Assembly: GCA_027592035.1 (NCBI GenBank)
Contig: JAQCIK010000008.1
Span: 1-64,000 of the forward strand
DNA: 64,000 nt
Direction of reading: 5' to 3'
From: Casp-actino8 sp001510455
GTDB lineage: Bacteria > Actinomycetota > Acidimicrobiia > Acidimicrobiales > Ilumatobacteraceae
Of this stretch, positions 1-8,174 are shown piece after piece (the stretch's first letter is position 1; every line of letters starts with the position of its first letter). The translations under genes and the position numbers were made by a program. The notes below the pieces were generated by a model. It saw only the letters and a list, made by a program, of their open reading frames with translations. It did no database searches and was not told the DNA's origin.

Positions 1-90
1 GCGGTCGTTGAGCGGATCGGGGTCGAAGTCGATGCACCCGGCCGCGAAGCGAATCGCGTCCGCAACCGGGCCCCAGTCATCGAAACTCAT
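1..90 (-). CDS. Partial hypothetical protein (N-terminus only)
   Basis: A minus-strand frame opens at an ATG at 90 and stays open to the window edge, giving 30 residues that begin MSFDDWGPVADAIRF. It starts 10 bases after the stop codon of the lipoprotein gene at 101-604 and runs in the same direction, so the two are probably co-transcribed. I see no clear Shine-Dalgarno sequence, so translation may depend on the upstream gene. The peptide is too short to assign to a family, and its acidic composition tells nothing specific. Confidence 0.5.
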   Translation of the reverse strand, partial: MSFDDWGPVADAIRFAAGCIDFDPDPLNDR

Positions 91-100
91 TGGTGCCAGT

Positions 101-604
101 TCAGGAGCATGGGGACGTGACGAGCTCGCCCCCGAGTTCGGCCTGGATCGCGCCGAGCGCGGCGTCGATTTCGGTCGCATATTCGACGGTCGGCTTTCCA
201 CTGAGCGACAACGACGTCACAGCCCAGGTGTCACCCTGCAACGAGCGGAGCTCGCCCAAATTCGAGTCGAGGGTGCACCGGATTTCGTTCCCGACTTGCT
301 GAGCGAACGAATCGACGTCGGCCCAGGCGAAAGCGGACACGAACGCCGCCGTGGGAGACAGACAGGTCTCACGGACCGCCAGAGTCATCACGAAACTCTC
401 GGGGGTGCACTCGTAACCGAGGCCTTCGATCACTCCCACCATCTCGGCCAAGGTCGCCTCGGCCGCACCGCCCGAGGCAGACGACGAACTCTCCTCGGTC
501 GAACCCGAATCGGATGAGGAGCCGGAATCGTCGCCGCCGCAGGCCCCGAGAATCAGGAGGCCGGCCGCCAGAGCCGAGACGAGTGAGCGGGATGAACGGA
601 ACAT
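101..604 (-). CDS. Small secreted lipoprotein, function unknown
   Basis: This encodes a 167-residue protein with a lipoprotein signal: a short basic start (MFRSSR), a hydrophobic core and the lipobox LGAC with the lipidated Cys at about residue 22. A Gly/Ser/Asp/Glu-rich linker follows, then a folded domain to the C-terminus containing several Cys residues that could form disulfides outside the membrane. The ATG at 604 is chosen because AGGAGA lies just upstream and the signal peptide begins there; a longer in-frame extension to 694 has no signal sequence. I do not recognise the mature domain. It is one of at least four small lipoproteins in the first 4.4 kb. Confidence 0.75.
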   Translation of the reverse strand: MFRSSRSLVSALAAGLLILGACGGDDSGSSSDSGSTEESSSSASGGAAEATLAEMVGVIEGLGYECTPESFVMTLAVRETCLSPTAAFVSAFAWADVDSFAQQVGNEIRCTLDSNLGELRSLQGDTWAVTSLSLSGKPTVEYATEIDAALGAIQAELGGELVTSPCS

Positions 605-697
605 GAAGTCTCCTTGGTTCGACGTCGCGCGACGCCTTTGATCGGGGGTGAAGATAGCCCACGAAGCCGACCGACAGCGGTATGACATGATCAAGAC

Positions 698-1645
698 ATG
701 AACAAGGTTCCGGTGGTCGACATCGCCGACCCCACGTCCACCTCACTCGCAGACCTCGACTCGGCCTTCCGTGATCATGGGTTCTTCCTCCTGGCCGGGC
801 ACGGCCTCGACGACCTCATCGCCCACACGTGGAAAGAGACGGCGGCTTTCTTCGACGCCGACCGCTCGGTCCACGAGAGAATCATGCGCGATTGCGACAA
901 CCCCCTCGGCTACTTCGACCGCGAACTCACCAAACGCAAGCGCGACCACAAGCAGGTGTTCGACTTCGTCGACCCGATGAGCCCGCCCCACGACGCCCGC
1001 AACCGTTGGCCGATCGAGCGGCCCGACTTCCGTGACAGCATGGTGGCGCTCTACGACGCCTTCGACGATCTGGCGGGCAAGGCCTTGGCTCTCATCCACC
1101 AACTACTCGAGTTCGGACCCGAGTCACGCCGACAGGTCGTGGGCGATCGACGCGGCAGCATGATCCGCCTGAACCACTACACGGTCGGCGATCCGGTTCC
1201 CGAGGGAGAACGTGACGGTCTGGCCGAACTCGGCGACACCGCACTCGGCTATCACACCGACCCCGGCGTTCTCACCGTCCTCCTACAAGACGACACCGGT
1301 GGCCTCCAAGCAGAGTCGGCCGAGCACGGATGGATCGACGTCCCACCGGTTCCCGGAACGATCGTGCTGAATCTCGGTGACTGTATGCAGGCCTGGACGA
1401 ACGATCGGTATCGGGCGGCCGTTCATCGCGTGCTGCCCATGACCGCGTCTCGTCGATTCAGCATTCCGTACTTTCTCAATCCGCCACGCGACTCGGTGAT
1501 CGCTCCCGTTCCCGAAATGTGCGGAACGGGAGCGCGTTACCGAGCGTTCGCCTGGCGTGAGTTCATGGACGCCCGTGCCTACGACAACTTCGCCGACACT
1601 GGAGCCGATGACGCTCAGGTGACCGACTTCCGACTTCCCGTCTGA
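698..1645 (+). CDS. Isopenicillin N synthase-like 2-oxoglutarate/Fe(II) oxygenase
   Basis: This 315-residue protein has the two-part layout of plant-type and IPNS-like dioxygenases: an N-terminal DIOX_N region (residues 5-110, with DHGFFLLAGHG) and a C-terminal jelly-roll 2OG-Fe(II) domain (about 150-265). The iron ligands are visible as H186-T-D188 and H243. R253 and S255 in RRFSIPYF form the expected 2-oxoglutarate clamp. The fold and cofactors are therefore well supported, but the substrate is not predictable; relatives oxidise small molecules, amino acids or hormones. The gene stands alone on the plus strand. An A2/T6 hexamer (CATGAT) lies 6 bases before the ATG, fitting a leaderless start. 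Its stop meets the convergent lipoprotein stop in the 10-base palindrome CTGACGTCAG. Confidence 0.85.
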   Translation: MNKVPVVDIADPTSTSLADLDSAFRDHGFFLLAGHGLDDLIAHTWKETAAFFDADRSVHERIMRDCDNPLGYFDRELTKRKRDHKQVFDFVDPMSPPHDARNRWPIERPDFRDSMVALYDAFDDLAGKALALIHQLLEFGPESRRQVVGDRRGSMIRLNHYTVGDPVPEGERDGLAELGDTALGYHTDPGVLTVLLQDDTGGLQAESAEHGWIDVPPVPGTIVLNLGDCMQAWTNDRYRAAVHRVLPMTASRRFSIPYFLNPPRDSVIAPVPEMCGTGARYRAFAWREFMDARAYDNFADTGADDAQVTDFRLPV

Positions 1646-1647
1646 CG

Positions 1648-2007
1648 TCAGTTTCCGGCGTTCGCCCGATCGGCCCATTCGGCCAACGTGCCCGTGGCGA
1701 GCGCGGCAGCCGCCAGATCGACTTCGTCAGCGGTGACGAGGCCTTCCGACAGGGCGACGTCCACGTCACCGACCCCGATAAGCACGGCGGCGAGGAGGAC
1801 CTTTTCGGCGTCGGCGCCATCCACGTCCTCGGCTGAGATGACAGCGTCCGACGTGGTCGTGGAACCGTCGATCTCCGCCGAAGTGTCACCTCCCGAAGGG
1901 ATGGCTTCGTCATCGGAGTCGGAACCACAGGCGATGACGGCCAGCGGTACGAGCACGACGACGAGAGCTCGACGCCAGATTGCAGTGAACTTCACGTTGA
2001 CCTTCAT
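1648..2007 (-). CDS. Small acidic lipoprotein, function unknown
   Basis: A 119-residue lipoprotein precursor with a basic start, a hydrophobic core and the lipobox VIAC placing the lipidated Cys at residue 27. The mature part is very acidic, with a Ser/Thr/Asp linker followed by an Ala/Val/Leu/Asp-rich segment that looks helical. It is the last gene of a three-gene minus-strand unit: its ATG overlaps the TGA of the upstream coiled-coil protein by one base (TGATG), so translation is probably coupled. I recognise no domain. The shared unit and shared export signals suggest that the three proteins act together at the cell surface; this is inference. Confidence 0.7.
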   Translation of the reverse strand: MKVNVKFTAIWRRALVVVLVPLAVIACGSDSDDEAIPSGGDTSAEIDGSTTTSDAVISAEDVDGADAEKVLLAAVLIGVGDVDVALSEGLVTADEVDLAAAALATGTLAEWADRANAGN

Positions 2008-2846
2008 CAGTTTCCTCCCGGTCCGGATTGCTGCCCACTTGTCGCCGGCGAACTACCGGGCACACTCGAACTGGTCGAGGTGCTCGACGTCATGTCGTGG
2101 ATCTGCAATTGATCACGGAGTTGATCCCGCAGTCGTTCCAGATCTCCGAGTTGAAGTCCGGCATCGTCGAGCATCTGCTCGGCTCGTTCTTGAATCATCG
2201 ACTGGATTCGTTCCTCGGCCTGTTCGCGCATCCTCTCGAGTTCAGCCAGATCAGAGGGCGTTCCGCCGTTTTCCTGCATGTTGCGATACTCGTTCTCGAA
2301 GTTCTGCTCGAACCGCTGTGCGTGCTCGTACTGGAGCCGTAGCCGCAACTCGTTCCAGCACGAATCATCACCGTTCTCCCGACACTCCTGGATCCGATCT
2401 CGTAGTTGGGCGAAGACCTCGTGCCACTCGGGTGCGATGAAGTTCCAGATTCGAAGCTGCTCCTCGATCCTTTGTCGAATTCGCTCCCGTAGAAGTTCAC
2501 CGGGGAAGGACACGGGCGGACCGGAGGTGCTCGTCACTCCCGTCGGTGGTGACGACCACGAGAATCCGAGCTCGTTCAACGTTTCCCAGAGCAGGGCGCC
2601 CACTCGAATCGCGCCGACGACTTCGTTCTCGAGGTCGTCTCGCACGTCGTCACTCGGTTGCACACCTTGATCCGACAGGAAGACGTCGACCACGTCGGCT
2701 GCCATCGTCGTATCGGTGGCCATCGTCTCGTCGTCGGAGGCCGACGTCGGCCCCGACAGCACGAGGATCAAACCACTGATCAGAGCCGCGACGACGGCCA
2801 CACGGCCCCAACGGCGTCGCGCGCATATTTGGGTACTTCGTTTCAT
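2007..2846 (-). CDS. Secreted coiled-coil protein, function unknown
   Basis: A 279-residue exported protein. A twin-Arg-containing basic start (RRRW) and a hydrophobic stretch (residues 16-31) end in TSAS, a plausible signal peptidase I site near residue 37. Residues 115-250 are dense in Arg, Glu, Gln and Leu with heptad-like spacing and probably form a long coiled coil; two Cys (155 and 163) in the middle could pair. The C-terminus is a Ser/Thr/Gly/Pro tail. The ATG at 2846 is chosen because GAAGGAGA lies upstream and the signal peptide starts there; the frame extends to 3065 but without an export signal. The gene sits between an exported protein and a lipoprotein in one operon. No known family was recognised. 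Confidence 0.7.
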   Translation of the reverse strand: MKRSTQICARRRWGRVAVVAALISGLILVLSGPTSASDDETMATDTTMAADVVDVFLSDQGVQPSDDVRDDLENEVVGAIRVGALLWETLNELGFSWSSPPTGVTSTSGPPVSFPGELLRERIRQRIEEQLRIWNFIAPEWHEVFAQLRDRIQECRENGDDSCWNELRLRLQYEHAQRFEQNFENEYRNMQENGGTPSDLAELERMREQAEERIQSMIQERAEQMLDDAGLQLGDLERLRDQLRDQLQIHDMTSSTSTSSSVPGSSPATSGQQSGPGGN

Positions 2847-2859
2847 GTCATTCTCCTTC

Positions 2860-3417
2860 TCATGTTTCGGGAACGAGCTGTTGGCGCCCGATGATGACGA
2901 CCTCGGGCCGGGAGGAATCGGCGGGTGGCAACGTCGCCGGAATTCGCTTGACCGCCGACGGCCACACGTCGACCCGGAGGCTCGTCGTTGAGGGCGTGAA
3001 ACCTCGGCGAGGGTCCGTCTCCAACGTGAACAGGTACTCACCCGGGCGCGCCCGACCTCGGACATCGAACATCGACCACTCCGTCCGAAGAATCGTGCCG
3101 ACGTCGTCGTGACGGACCGACATCGGCGCGTCGAACACCGTCCGTCGCCACGGCGACAACTGCTCGATCACCAACCGCGGAGCCTGCTCCTCGCTCGAAG
3201 CCGACTGCCACGAATCGACGATGACCTCGATGACGACAGGCCGGAGCGACAACCGCAATGGATGGGCCACCAGATCTCCACCCCACTCGACCCAGGGACC
3301 ACGTGCAGGGTCGGCCGAAACCGATGCGCGGGTCGGCGCCGCAATCGAGATCGCACACACGCCGAGCGACACGAGAAGAATCGATAGTCCTCTCCTCGTC
3401 GCAAGACCTGAACCCAT
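2860..3417 (-). CDS. Exported protein, function unknown
   Basis: A 185-residue protein and the first gene of the minus-strand unit that ends at 1648. The N-terminus carries a signal peptide (hydrophobic residues 11-27, likely cleavage near TRASVSA). The mature part is rich in beta-prone residues, with alternating hydrophobics and Pro and no Cys after the signal. This suggests a single beta-sandwich-like domain, but I cannot name a family. GGAGGA lies 6-11 bases before the ATG. The next gene begins 13 bases after its stop. The trio encodes a beta-rich exported protein, an exported coiled coil and a lipoprotein. Confidence 0.65.
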   Translation of the reverse strand: MGSGLATRRGLSILLVSLGVCAISIAAPTRASVSADPARGPWVEWGGDLVAHPLRLSLRPVVIEVIVDSWQSASSEEQAPRLVIEQLSPWRRTVFDAPMSVRHDDVGTILRTEWSMFDVRGRARPGEYLFTLETDPRRGFTPSTTSLRVDVWPSAVKRIPATLPPADSSRPEVVIIGRQQLVPET

Positions 3418-3515
3418 CGTCGTCCTCCACCAGACCTCGACCGAATCGGTCGCTGCGTCAGAGTGGTAGAAGATCGGGAGTCGGGTGCGGCGAAAATGTC
3501 ACTTGATGCCGAGGA

Positions 3516-3926
3516 TCAGGCGTTGGTGAGTTCTGTGGTCTCCTGAGAACGGTTCCGCTCGCGCGGAGTGCGCTTGCCGGAGCCCGACACCCGAACGACG
3601 GCAACCGACGTCACCGCAAGAATCGCGACGAGTGACACGACTCGGTACAAACGATTCGAGGTGTCGGTCCCGGCCATTCCGGCGTGAATGACAGCCAACC
3701 ACGCCGAGCCGTAGCTCGCCAGGTGAATCGTGCGCCAAACCTTCCGGGGAAGCTTTTTCATCATGAGCGATGTGACTTGGACGATCACCAGCAGATACGT
3801 GGCGATCACTCCGAGCGCAACCGCCGTCGACTTCCATTCACTGGCGAAGGGAAAGAGAATTTCCGATGCTCCGAAATGGACGTAGTTGTCGGCGACCGCG
3901 GCATATCCGTGAAGATCGAGTTTCCC
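3516..3926 (-). pseudogene. Truncated ferric-reductase-like transmembrane protein remnant
   Basis: The frame stays open from 3926 to the stop at 3516 and reads like the C-terminal two-thirds of a YedZ/ferric-reductase-like haem membrane protein: HGYAAVADNYVHFGASE, then LFPFASEWK, then a membrane helix with YLLVIVQVTS, then LPRKVWRTIHLASYG and VIHAGMAGTDT. The family normally has further helices upstream. Here an in-frame TAG (3929-3927) precedes the homologous part, and no ATG lies before the helix; the first usable start is a GTG at 3809, inside the conserved region. The upstream sequence is occupied by the promoter of the divergent lipoprotein gene. I read it as a 5'-truncated gene. A short functional 97-residue product from 3809 cannot be excluded. 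Confidence 0.5.
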
Positions 3927-3952
3927 CTAATCTCGCCGCGCTCCTGACCGAG

Positions 3953-3958
3953 TACGTT
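3953..3958 (+). promoter_or_regulatory. -10 hexamer TACGTT, leaderless type
   Basis: TACGTT is followed by exactly six bases and the ATG of the lipoprotein gene at 3965. A transcript starting seven bases after the hexamer would begin on the A of the ATG. No Shine-Dalgarno sequence is present, which fits. No convincing -35 box was seen. Confidence 0.4.
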
Positions 3959-3964
3959 GTGCAC

Positions 3965-4360
3965 ATGTTCTCGTCGCGTATTCGTTCGTCCCTCATCGCT
4001 CTGGCCGTTCTGGCGCCGCTCGTCGCCTGCGGAGGGGACGATTCGGGCGCCGGCTCATCCCCCGTCTCGGTCGAAGAATTCTGTGACCAGATCGAAGCGC
4101 TCGATGCGGCCGGCGACCCGGACGACATGGCCTCGGCCCTCGGAGCCTTGAAGGATCTCGCGTCGGCAGCGCCCACCAAAGAATTGCGGGACGCCCTGAA
4201 CACCATGCTTCCGCTCCTTGAGAGCATGTCCGAGATCGACGAGAGCGACCCCAATGCCTTCGCCGAGGTCATGAGCATGATGATGGACCCAGCCATCATG
4301 GAAGCCGGAACCGTTCTCGAAACGTTCGGGGCTGAGCAATGCGGGTTCAGCGAGTCCTGA
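3965..4360 (+). CDS. Small lipoprotein, function unknown
   Basis: A 131-residue lipoprotein precursor with a basic start (SSRIR), a hydrophobic core and the lipobox LVAC with Cys at residue 22. The mature part is acidic and mostly helical, with two Cys (in EEFCDQ and AEQCGF) near its ends that could pair and several Met-rich stretches (MSMMMD). I chose the ATG at 3965 because the signal peptide starts there; a -10-like hexamer six bases upstream suggests a leaderless mRNA. The frame upstream overlaps the opposite-strand remnant and has no signal sequence. Its general layout (short signal, two Cys, about 110 helical residues) resembles other uncharacterised actinobacterial lipoproteins. Confidence 0.75.
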   Translation: MFSSRIRSSLIALAVLAPLVACGGDDSGAGSSPVSVEEFCDQIEALDAAGDPDDMASALGALKDLASAAPTKELRDALNTMLPLLESMSEIDESDPNAFAEVMSMMMDPAIMEAGTVLETFGAEQCGFSES

Positions 4361-4376
4361 CCATCAGGCGGTCGCT

Positions 4377-5336
4377 CTAACCGATCGAAGCCGTTGCCAC
4401 CAGGTGAGCGACGAAGACCCCGACCAGAATCCCGCCTTGCCACCGCCCGAGTCGCGATCCTCGCCACGGCCACATCAGCACGCAGGCCAAGGCTCCGAGC
4501 AAAAGAGTGACCCCGACCGCTGAGCCGTCGACGTCGATCTCGCTGATCGAGGAGGCCACGCCAACAATGAACATGGTATTGAAGATGTTCGAACCGACGA
4601 GTGTTCCGACACCCAGGTCGGTGTGACCGCGCCTCACCGACACGAGAACCGTGACCAATTCGGGCGTCGACGTCGCCACGGCGACGAGCAGAGCTCCGAC
4701 GACGAAATCGCTCCAACCGAATCGGTCTCCCACTCCTTCGGCCCCCACCACGATTGCTCGTCCGGCCACGACGAGAGCCGACAACCCGAAGCCGACGCGG
4801 ATCCACACCTTGCGGCGACTCTCGGTCACCTCGTCGATCGTCAGCGATACCGGCCGGGCCAGGACCCTCGACAACCACGCCACGAAGACGAGGAGCAACA
4901 CCACCGCTTCCAACCTTTGGAGTCGACCGTCGAGAATCATGACCGACACGATCACCACCGACACCACACCCCAGGGCAGATCTCGCCGTAGTTCGGCCTT
5001 GGCGACGAAGAGGGGCCGGATCAGAACTGCAAGTCCGAGAATGAGACCGAGGTTGGCCACATTGCTTCCGGCGACGTCCCCGAGAGCGATCTCGGGGCGG
5101 CCGTCGACCGCCGAGGCGATGGCCACTGCGAGTTCGGGACTCGACGTTGCGAAGGCCGCCAAGGTGGCACCCACGACCCCGACGGAGAGCGAGTGAACTC
5201 GGGCCACTCCCACCGCGCCTTCGACGAACTGCGACCCACCCACCGCGGCTAGGACGAGGCCGATCAGAATCCAGACGAAATCGATGACGTCACCCCTCGT
5301 CGTTTTCGCGCTCGGTGATGGCATGAGCGAGCGCAT
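4377..5336 (-). CDS. Calcium/cation antiporter of the CaCA (YrbG-like) family
   Basis: A 319-residue polytopic membrane protein with the two inverted alpha repeats of Na+/Ca2+ exchangers: ATSSPELAVAI with GDVAGSNVANLGLILG (residues 62-101) and ATSTPELVTVL with GTLVGSNIFNTMFIVG (221-259). The Glu of each SPEL/TPEL and the Asn of each GSN are the usual ion ligands. It should exchange Ca2+ for Na+ or H+ across the inner membrane. Two Met starts are possible (5336 and 5324); both lie inside the end of mnhG, so the gene overlaps the Mrp operon by 35-47 bases and is probably translated from the same mRNA. This links Ca2+ export to the Na+ gradient built by Mrp, which is inference from the arrangement. 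Confidence 0.9.
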   Translation of the reverse strand: MRSLMPSPSAKTTRGDVIDFVWILIGLVLAAVGGSQFVEGAVGVARVHSLSVGVVGATLAAFATSSPELAVAIASAVDGRPEIALGDVAGSNVANLGLILGLAVLIRPLFVAKAELRRDLPWGVVSVVIVSVMILDGRLQRLEAVVLLLVFVAWLSRVLARPVSLTIDEVTESRRKVWIRVGFGLSALVVAGRAIVVGAEGVGDRFGWSDFVVGALLVAVATSTPELVTVLVSVRRGHTDLGVGTLVGSNIFNTMFIVGVASSISEIDVDGSAVGVTLLLGALACVLMWPWRGSRLGRWQGGILVGVFVAHLVATASIG

Positions 5337-5598
5337 GAGCCCCGACTGGAACGGTGATCAACTGCAGCGCGATCACTGCCAACAGCTTCGTGATCGGACT
5401 CCAGGCGTCGAACTGCAGAATCGCTCCGGTTCCGCACATCACCACACCGAGGGTCGCCGGCTTCGTGGCGGCATGCATACGAGAACGGGGGTCGCCCAGA
5501 CGTAAGAGTCCGATCGACGCCACGAGAGCCAACGTCGCACCGGCGATCAGAAGGATCGCCGAGGCGACATCGAGTACTTCGTCGACCAGGGCGATCAT
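5290..5598 (-). CDS. mnhG: Mrp Na+/H+ antiporter subunit G
   Basis: A 102-residue membrane protein of the MnhG/PhaG family with three hydrophobic segments and the family motif LRLGDPRSRMHAATKPAT after the first two helices. It is the smallest membrane subunit of the multisubunit Na+/H+ antiporter and the last of the seven mnh genes. Its ATG overlaps the mnhF stop by four bases. The length is normal for the family. A polar tail (HAITERENDEG) ends the protein, and its last codons are shared in another frame with the start of the downstream CaCA exchanger. Confidence 0.93.
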   Translation of the reverse strand: MIALVDEVLDVASAILLIAGATLALVASIGLLRLGDPRSRMHAATKPATLGVVMCGTGAILQFDAWSPITKLLAVIALQLITVPVGAHALAHAITERENDEG

Positions 5599-5855
5599 TC
5601 GGATCCCCGTTCGATGAATCGTGCGATGGTGACCGCGCTCAAGAACCCGACGACTGCGAGCGCGAGTGCCACGTCGAGGAACGTTCCCGATTCATCGGCC
5701 GCCGCCCACACGAGAACACCACAGATGATGACCGAGGTGAGAACGTCGAGGGCGACGGCACGATCTTCCAGTTCACCAGGCCGAAGGATGCGGAACAACG
5801 TGAGAGCGACGGCTGCAAGAAGCACCCCGATCGACACATAAGCCACGACGGTCAT
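5595..5855 (-). CDS. mnhF: Mrp Na+/H+ antiporter subunit F
   Basis: An 86-residue protein with three hydrophobic helices and the MnhF signature FRILRPGELEDRAVALD between helices 1 and 2. The ATG at 5855 is preceded by GGAGGAAGTCCG and lies within the last codons of mnhE (four-base overlap). A much longer in-frame extension to 6299 is the antisense-like shadow of mnhE and is not coding. It forms part of the membrane arm of the antiporter together with subunits E and G. Confidence 0.93.
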   Translation of the reverse strand: MTVVAYVSIGVLLAAVALTLFRILRPGELEDRAVALDVLTSVIICGVLVWAAADESGTFLDVALALAVVGFLSAVTIARFIERGSE

Positions 5856-6331
5856 CGGACTTCCTCCATCACCAGGGCATCGAGAACTTTGCTCTCGAGA
5901 TTCGCCATGCTTCGCCGGAAGGATTCGTCGTCGGTACGACCGAGGACGTGAACCCTCAGGATTCCTTCCGCCGGATCGATGTCGACCGTCATGGTGCCGG
6001 GTGTCAGGGTGATGAGGTTTCCCATCAATGTCATGGCGGTGGCCGAGCGGGTGGACACTCGCACCGTCCGGACCGACGTCTCGACTCGCTCGGGACGCGG
6101 GAACAGCACGGCAACGACGACCGTCCAGGTGGAAACGGCCAGGTTCACGAAGACGTACCAGGCGAGAGCCACTGCACCGATCGGGCGAACGCTCTTGACC
6201 GATCTGCGACTCGAGGGGAACAGCAGAACGAGGATCGCAGCGATCAGCACGCCACCGAGCACGTTGCCGACGCTGACCTCGCCGTAGAGCGCGACCCACA
6301 GAAGAGTGAGGGCGCCAAGACGCAGGATCAT
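5852..6331 (-). CDS. mnhE: Mrp Na+/H+ antiporter subunit E
   Basis: A 159-residue protein with N-terminal hydrophobic helices (about residues 3-40 and 50-75) and a cytoplasmic C-terminal domain containing the MnhE motif TLMGNLITLTPGTMTVDI. The segment RVHVLGRTDDE further on is also typical. It is coupled by four-base overlaps to mnhD upstream and mnhF downstream. Length and domain order are normal for the family. Confidence 0.93.
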   Translation of the reverse strand: MILRLGALTLLWVALYGEVSVGNVLGGVLIAAILVLLFPSSRRSVKSVRPIGAVALAWYVFVNLAVSTWTVVVAVLFPRPERVETSVRTVRVSTRSATAMTLMGNLITLTPGTMTVDIDPAEGILRVHVLGRTDDESFRRSMANLESKVLDALVMEEVR

Positions 6332-7809
6332 GACCCGATCACCGCCCCGATGTAACGCGACGGGTCAGCCAATTGTCGTGCCGCAGCTTCGCAGTAGTCG
6401 TACAAGGGGCCGGCCAGAACAGCGATCAAGAGCGTGCCACCCACGATGGCAATCGTCGAAGCACTCATGAGCCGATGATGACGCAGGACTCCGACTCGCC
6501 CAGCGGGAGGTTCGGGTGTGACGTCGCCCCAGAACAAACCCGTCCAAATTTTCGTCATCGAGACCAAGGTCAACAGACTGACGAAGATCGCCACGACGAC
6601 CACTCCGTACCGGCCATCGGCGAACCCCTCCCTCACCAAGGAGAACTTGGCCAGGAAACCCGAGAACGGAGGCAGACCAGCCAGGCTCAGAGCAGGAATC
6701 AGAAAGAGAACGGCCAACAATCCGGAGCGACTTGCCAGACCACTCACTCGGTCGAATGAACTCGAACCGGTCTCCTTCTCGACGATGCCTTCGACGAGGA
6801 ACAACGAAGCCTTCACAGGGATGTGATGGACCAGATAGAAGACGGTTGCCGCCAAGCCGATCGTCGTCCCGAATCCGATCCCCATGATCATGTAGCCGAT
6901 CTGACTCACGATGTGGAAGGACAGAATTCTCTTCATCTGGACATGAGACATCGCTCCCAGGACCCCGATCAACATCGTCGCCCCTCCGATGACGAGCAGA
7001 AGATTCTCTTGTCCGCCCGGGAAGAGCAAGGTCTCGGTTCGAATGATGGCGTACACGCCGACCTTGGTCAGTAGTCCGGCGAACACAGCTGTGACCGAAC
7101 TCGGGGCCGACGGGTAGGAATCGGGAAGCCAGAAGAACAAGGGGAAGACGGCGGCCTTGATACCAAAAGCGGTGAGAAGCAGAAGATTCAACCCGAGGGC
7201 GACCGAGTCGGGCAGTTCAGCCAGCCGCTCGGCGAGCACGGCCATGTTGACAGAGCCGGTGGCCGCGAAGACCAACCCCACGGCGAGGAGCAACACCATC
7301 GACTCGACGACGTTCAACACCACATAGGTCGTTCCCGAACGAATCTGGGCATTCGTTCCTTCGAGTGTCAGCAACACGTAACTCGCCATGAGGAGGAGTT
7401 CGAAAGCGACGAACATGTTGAAGAGATCACCGGCCAAAAAGGCCTGAGACAGCCCCGCCGACAGGACGAGATATGCCGGCAGATAGAACGGCGACTGTTC
7501 GTCACGGGCACTCTGTCCGATAGCGAAGATCAACACCGAGAGCAGCACAATCGACGAAATCACCATCATGAGTGCCGACAGTCGGTCGGCGACCAGCACG
7601 ATCGCGATCGACGATCGCCATCCGCCGAGAGCTGTCGTCTCGATCGAATCGCTGTCGGCGACTTGCACCAACGTGATGATCGAGATCAGAACGCTCGCCG
7701 ACAGCACGATCAGAGAGATGGTTCTTTGAAAAGCGCGATCGCGGGCCATGACCAAGAAGCCAGCCGCCACGATGGGAACCACGATCGGAAGCGCCAAGAA
7801 CGAGTTCAC
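6328..7809 (-). CDS. mnhD: Mrp Na+/H+ antiporter subunit D (NuoN/NuoM-like)
   Basis: A 493-residue protein with about 14 hydrophobic segments from the proton-translocating antiporter family shared with complex I. The key Glu of helix 5 is seen in NMFVAFELLLMASYV. The region around TAFGIKAAVFPLFFWLPDSY carries the conserved Lys and the LPDSYP loop, and FHIVSQIGYMIMG is the later helix motif. With MnhA it is thought to carry the ion-translocating activity. Neighbouring mnh genes overlap by four bases on both sides. Length is usual (about 490-500). Confidence 0.95.
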   Translation of the reverse strand: MNSFLALPIVVPIVAAGFLVMARDRAFQRTISLIVLSASVLISIITLVQVADSDSIETTALGGWRSSIAIVLVADRLSALMMVISSIVLLSVLIFAIGQSARDEQSPFYLPAYLVLSAGLSQAFLAGDLFNMFVAFELLLMASYVLLTLEGTNAQIRSGTTYVVLNVVESMVLLLAVGLVFAATGSVNMAVLAERLAELPDSVALGLNLLLLTAFGIKAAVFPLFFWLPDSYPSAPSSVTAVFAGLLTKVGVYAIIRTETLLFPGGQENLLLVIGGATMLIGVLGAMSHVQMKRILSFHIVSQIGYMIMGIGFGTTIGLAATVFYLVHHIPVKASLFLVEGIVEKETGSSSFDRVSGLASRSGLLAVLFLIPALSLAGLPPFSGFLAKFSLVREGFADGRYGVVVVAIFVSLLTLVSMTKIWTGLFWGDVTPEPPAGRVGVLRHHRLMSASTIAIVGGTLLIAVLAGPLYDYCEAAARQLADPSRYIGAVIGS

Positions 7810-8174
7810 GACTCACCCCCGCCGCCGTCGGGCTCGGTGCGACGCGCCACCCTTCGATCCTCCACGTCGTCTTCGACGGTGTCGTTACCGTCGATCGTCC
7901 AGTTGCGCCAGGCAAGAGCCAGCATGAAGGCGATGAGGGCGAAACCGATCACGATCGCCGTGAGCACGAGCGCCTGAGGGACCGAGTCAGTCGCTTCGGC
8001 CTCACCCACGATCGGCGCTCGCCCGGGTCGACTCGACACGGCGACGATCATCACGTTGATTCCGTTACCGATCATCGCCACCCCGAGAATGATGCGCGTG
8101 AGGGTTCGGTGCATGAGCAGGAACGAGCCCACGGCGAACAGGACACCGATCAGGAGCGCGTAGGCAAGGCTCAT
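7806..8174 (-). CDS. mnhC: Mrp Na+/H+ antiporter subunit C (NuoK-like)
   Basis: A 122-residue protein with three hydrophobic helices resembling complex I NuoK. Family motifs are LTRIILGVAMIGNGINVMIV in helices 1-2 and DSVPQALVLTAIVIGFALIA before helix 3. A polar, Arg/Asp/Gly-rich tail of about 25 residues follows the last helix. The start overlaps the mnhB stop by four bases. It completes the membrane module shared with respiratory complex I. Confidence 0.94.
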   Translation of the reverse strand: MSLAYALLIGVLFAVGSFLLMHRTLTRIILGVAMIGNGINVMIVAVSSRPGRAPIVGEAEATDSVPQALVLTAIVIGFALIAFMLALAWRNWTIDGNDTVEDDVEDRRVARRTEPDGGGGES

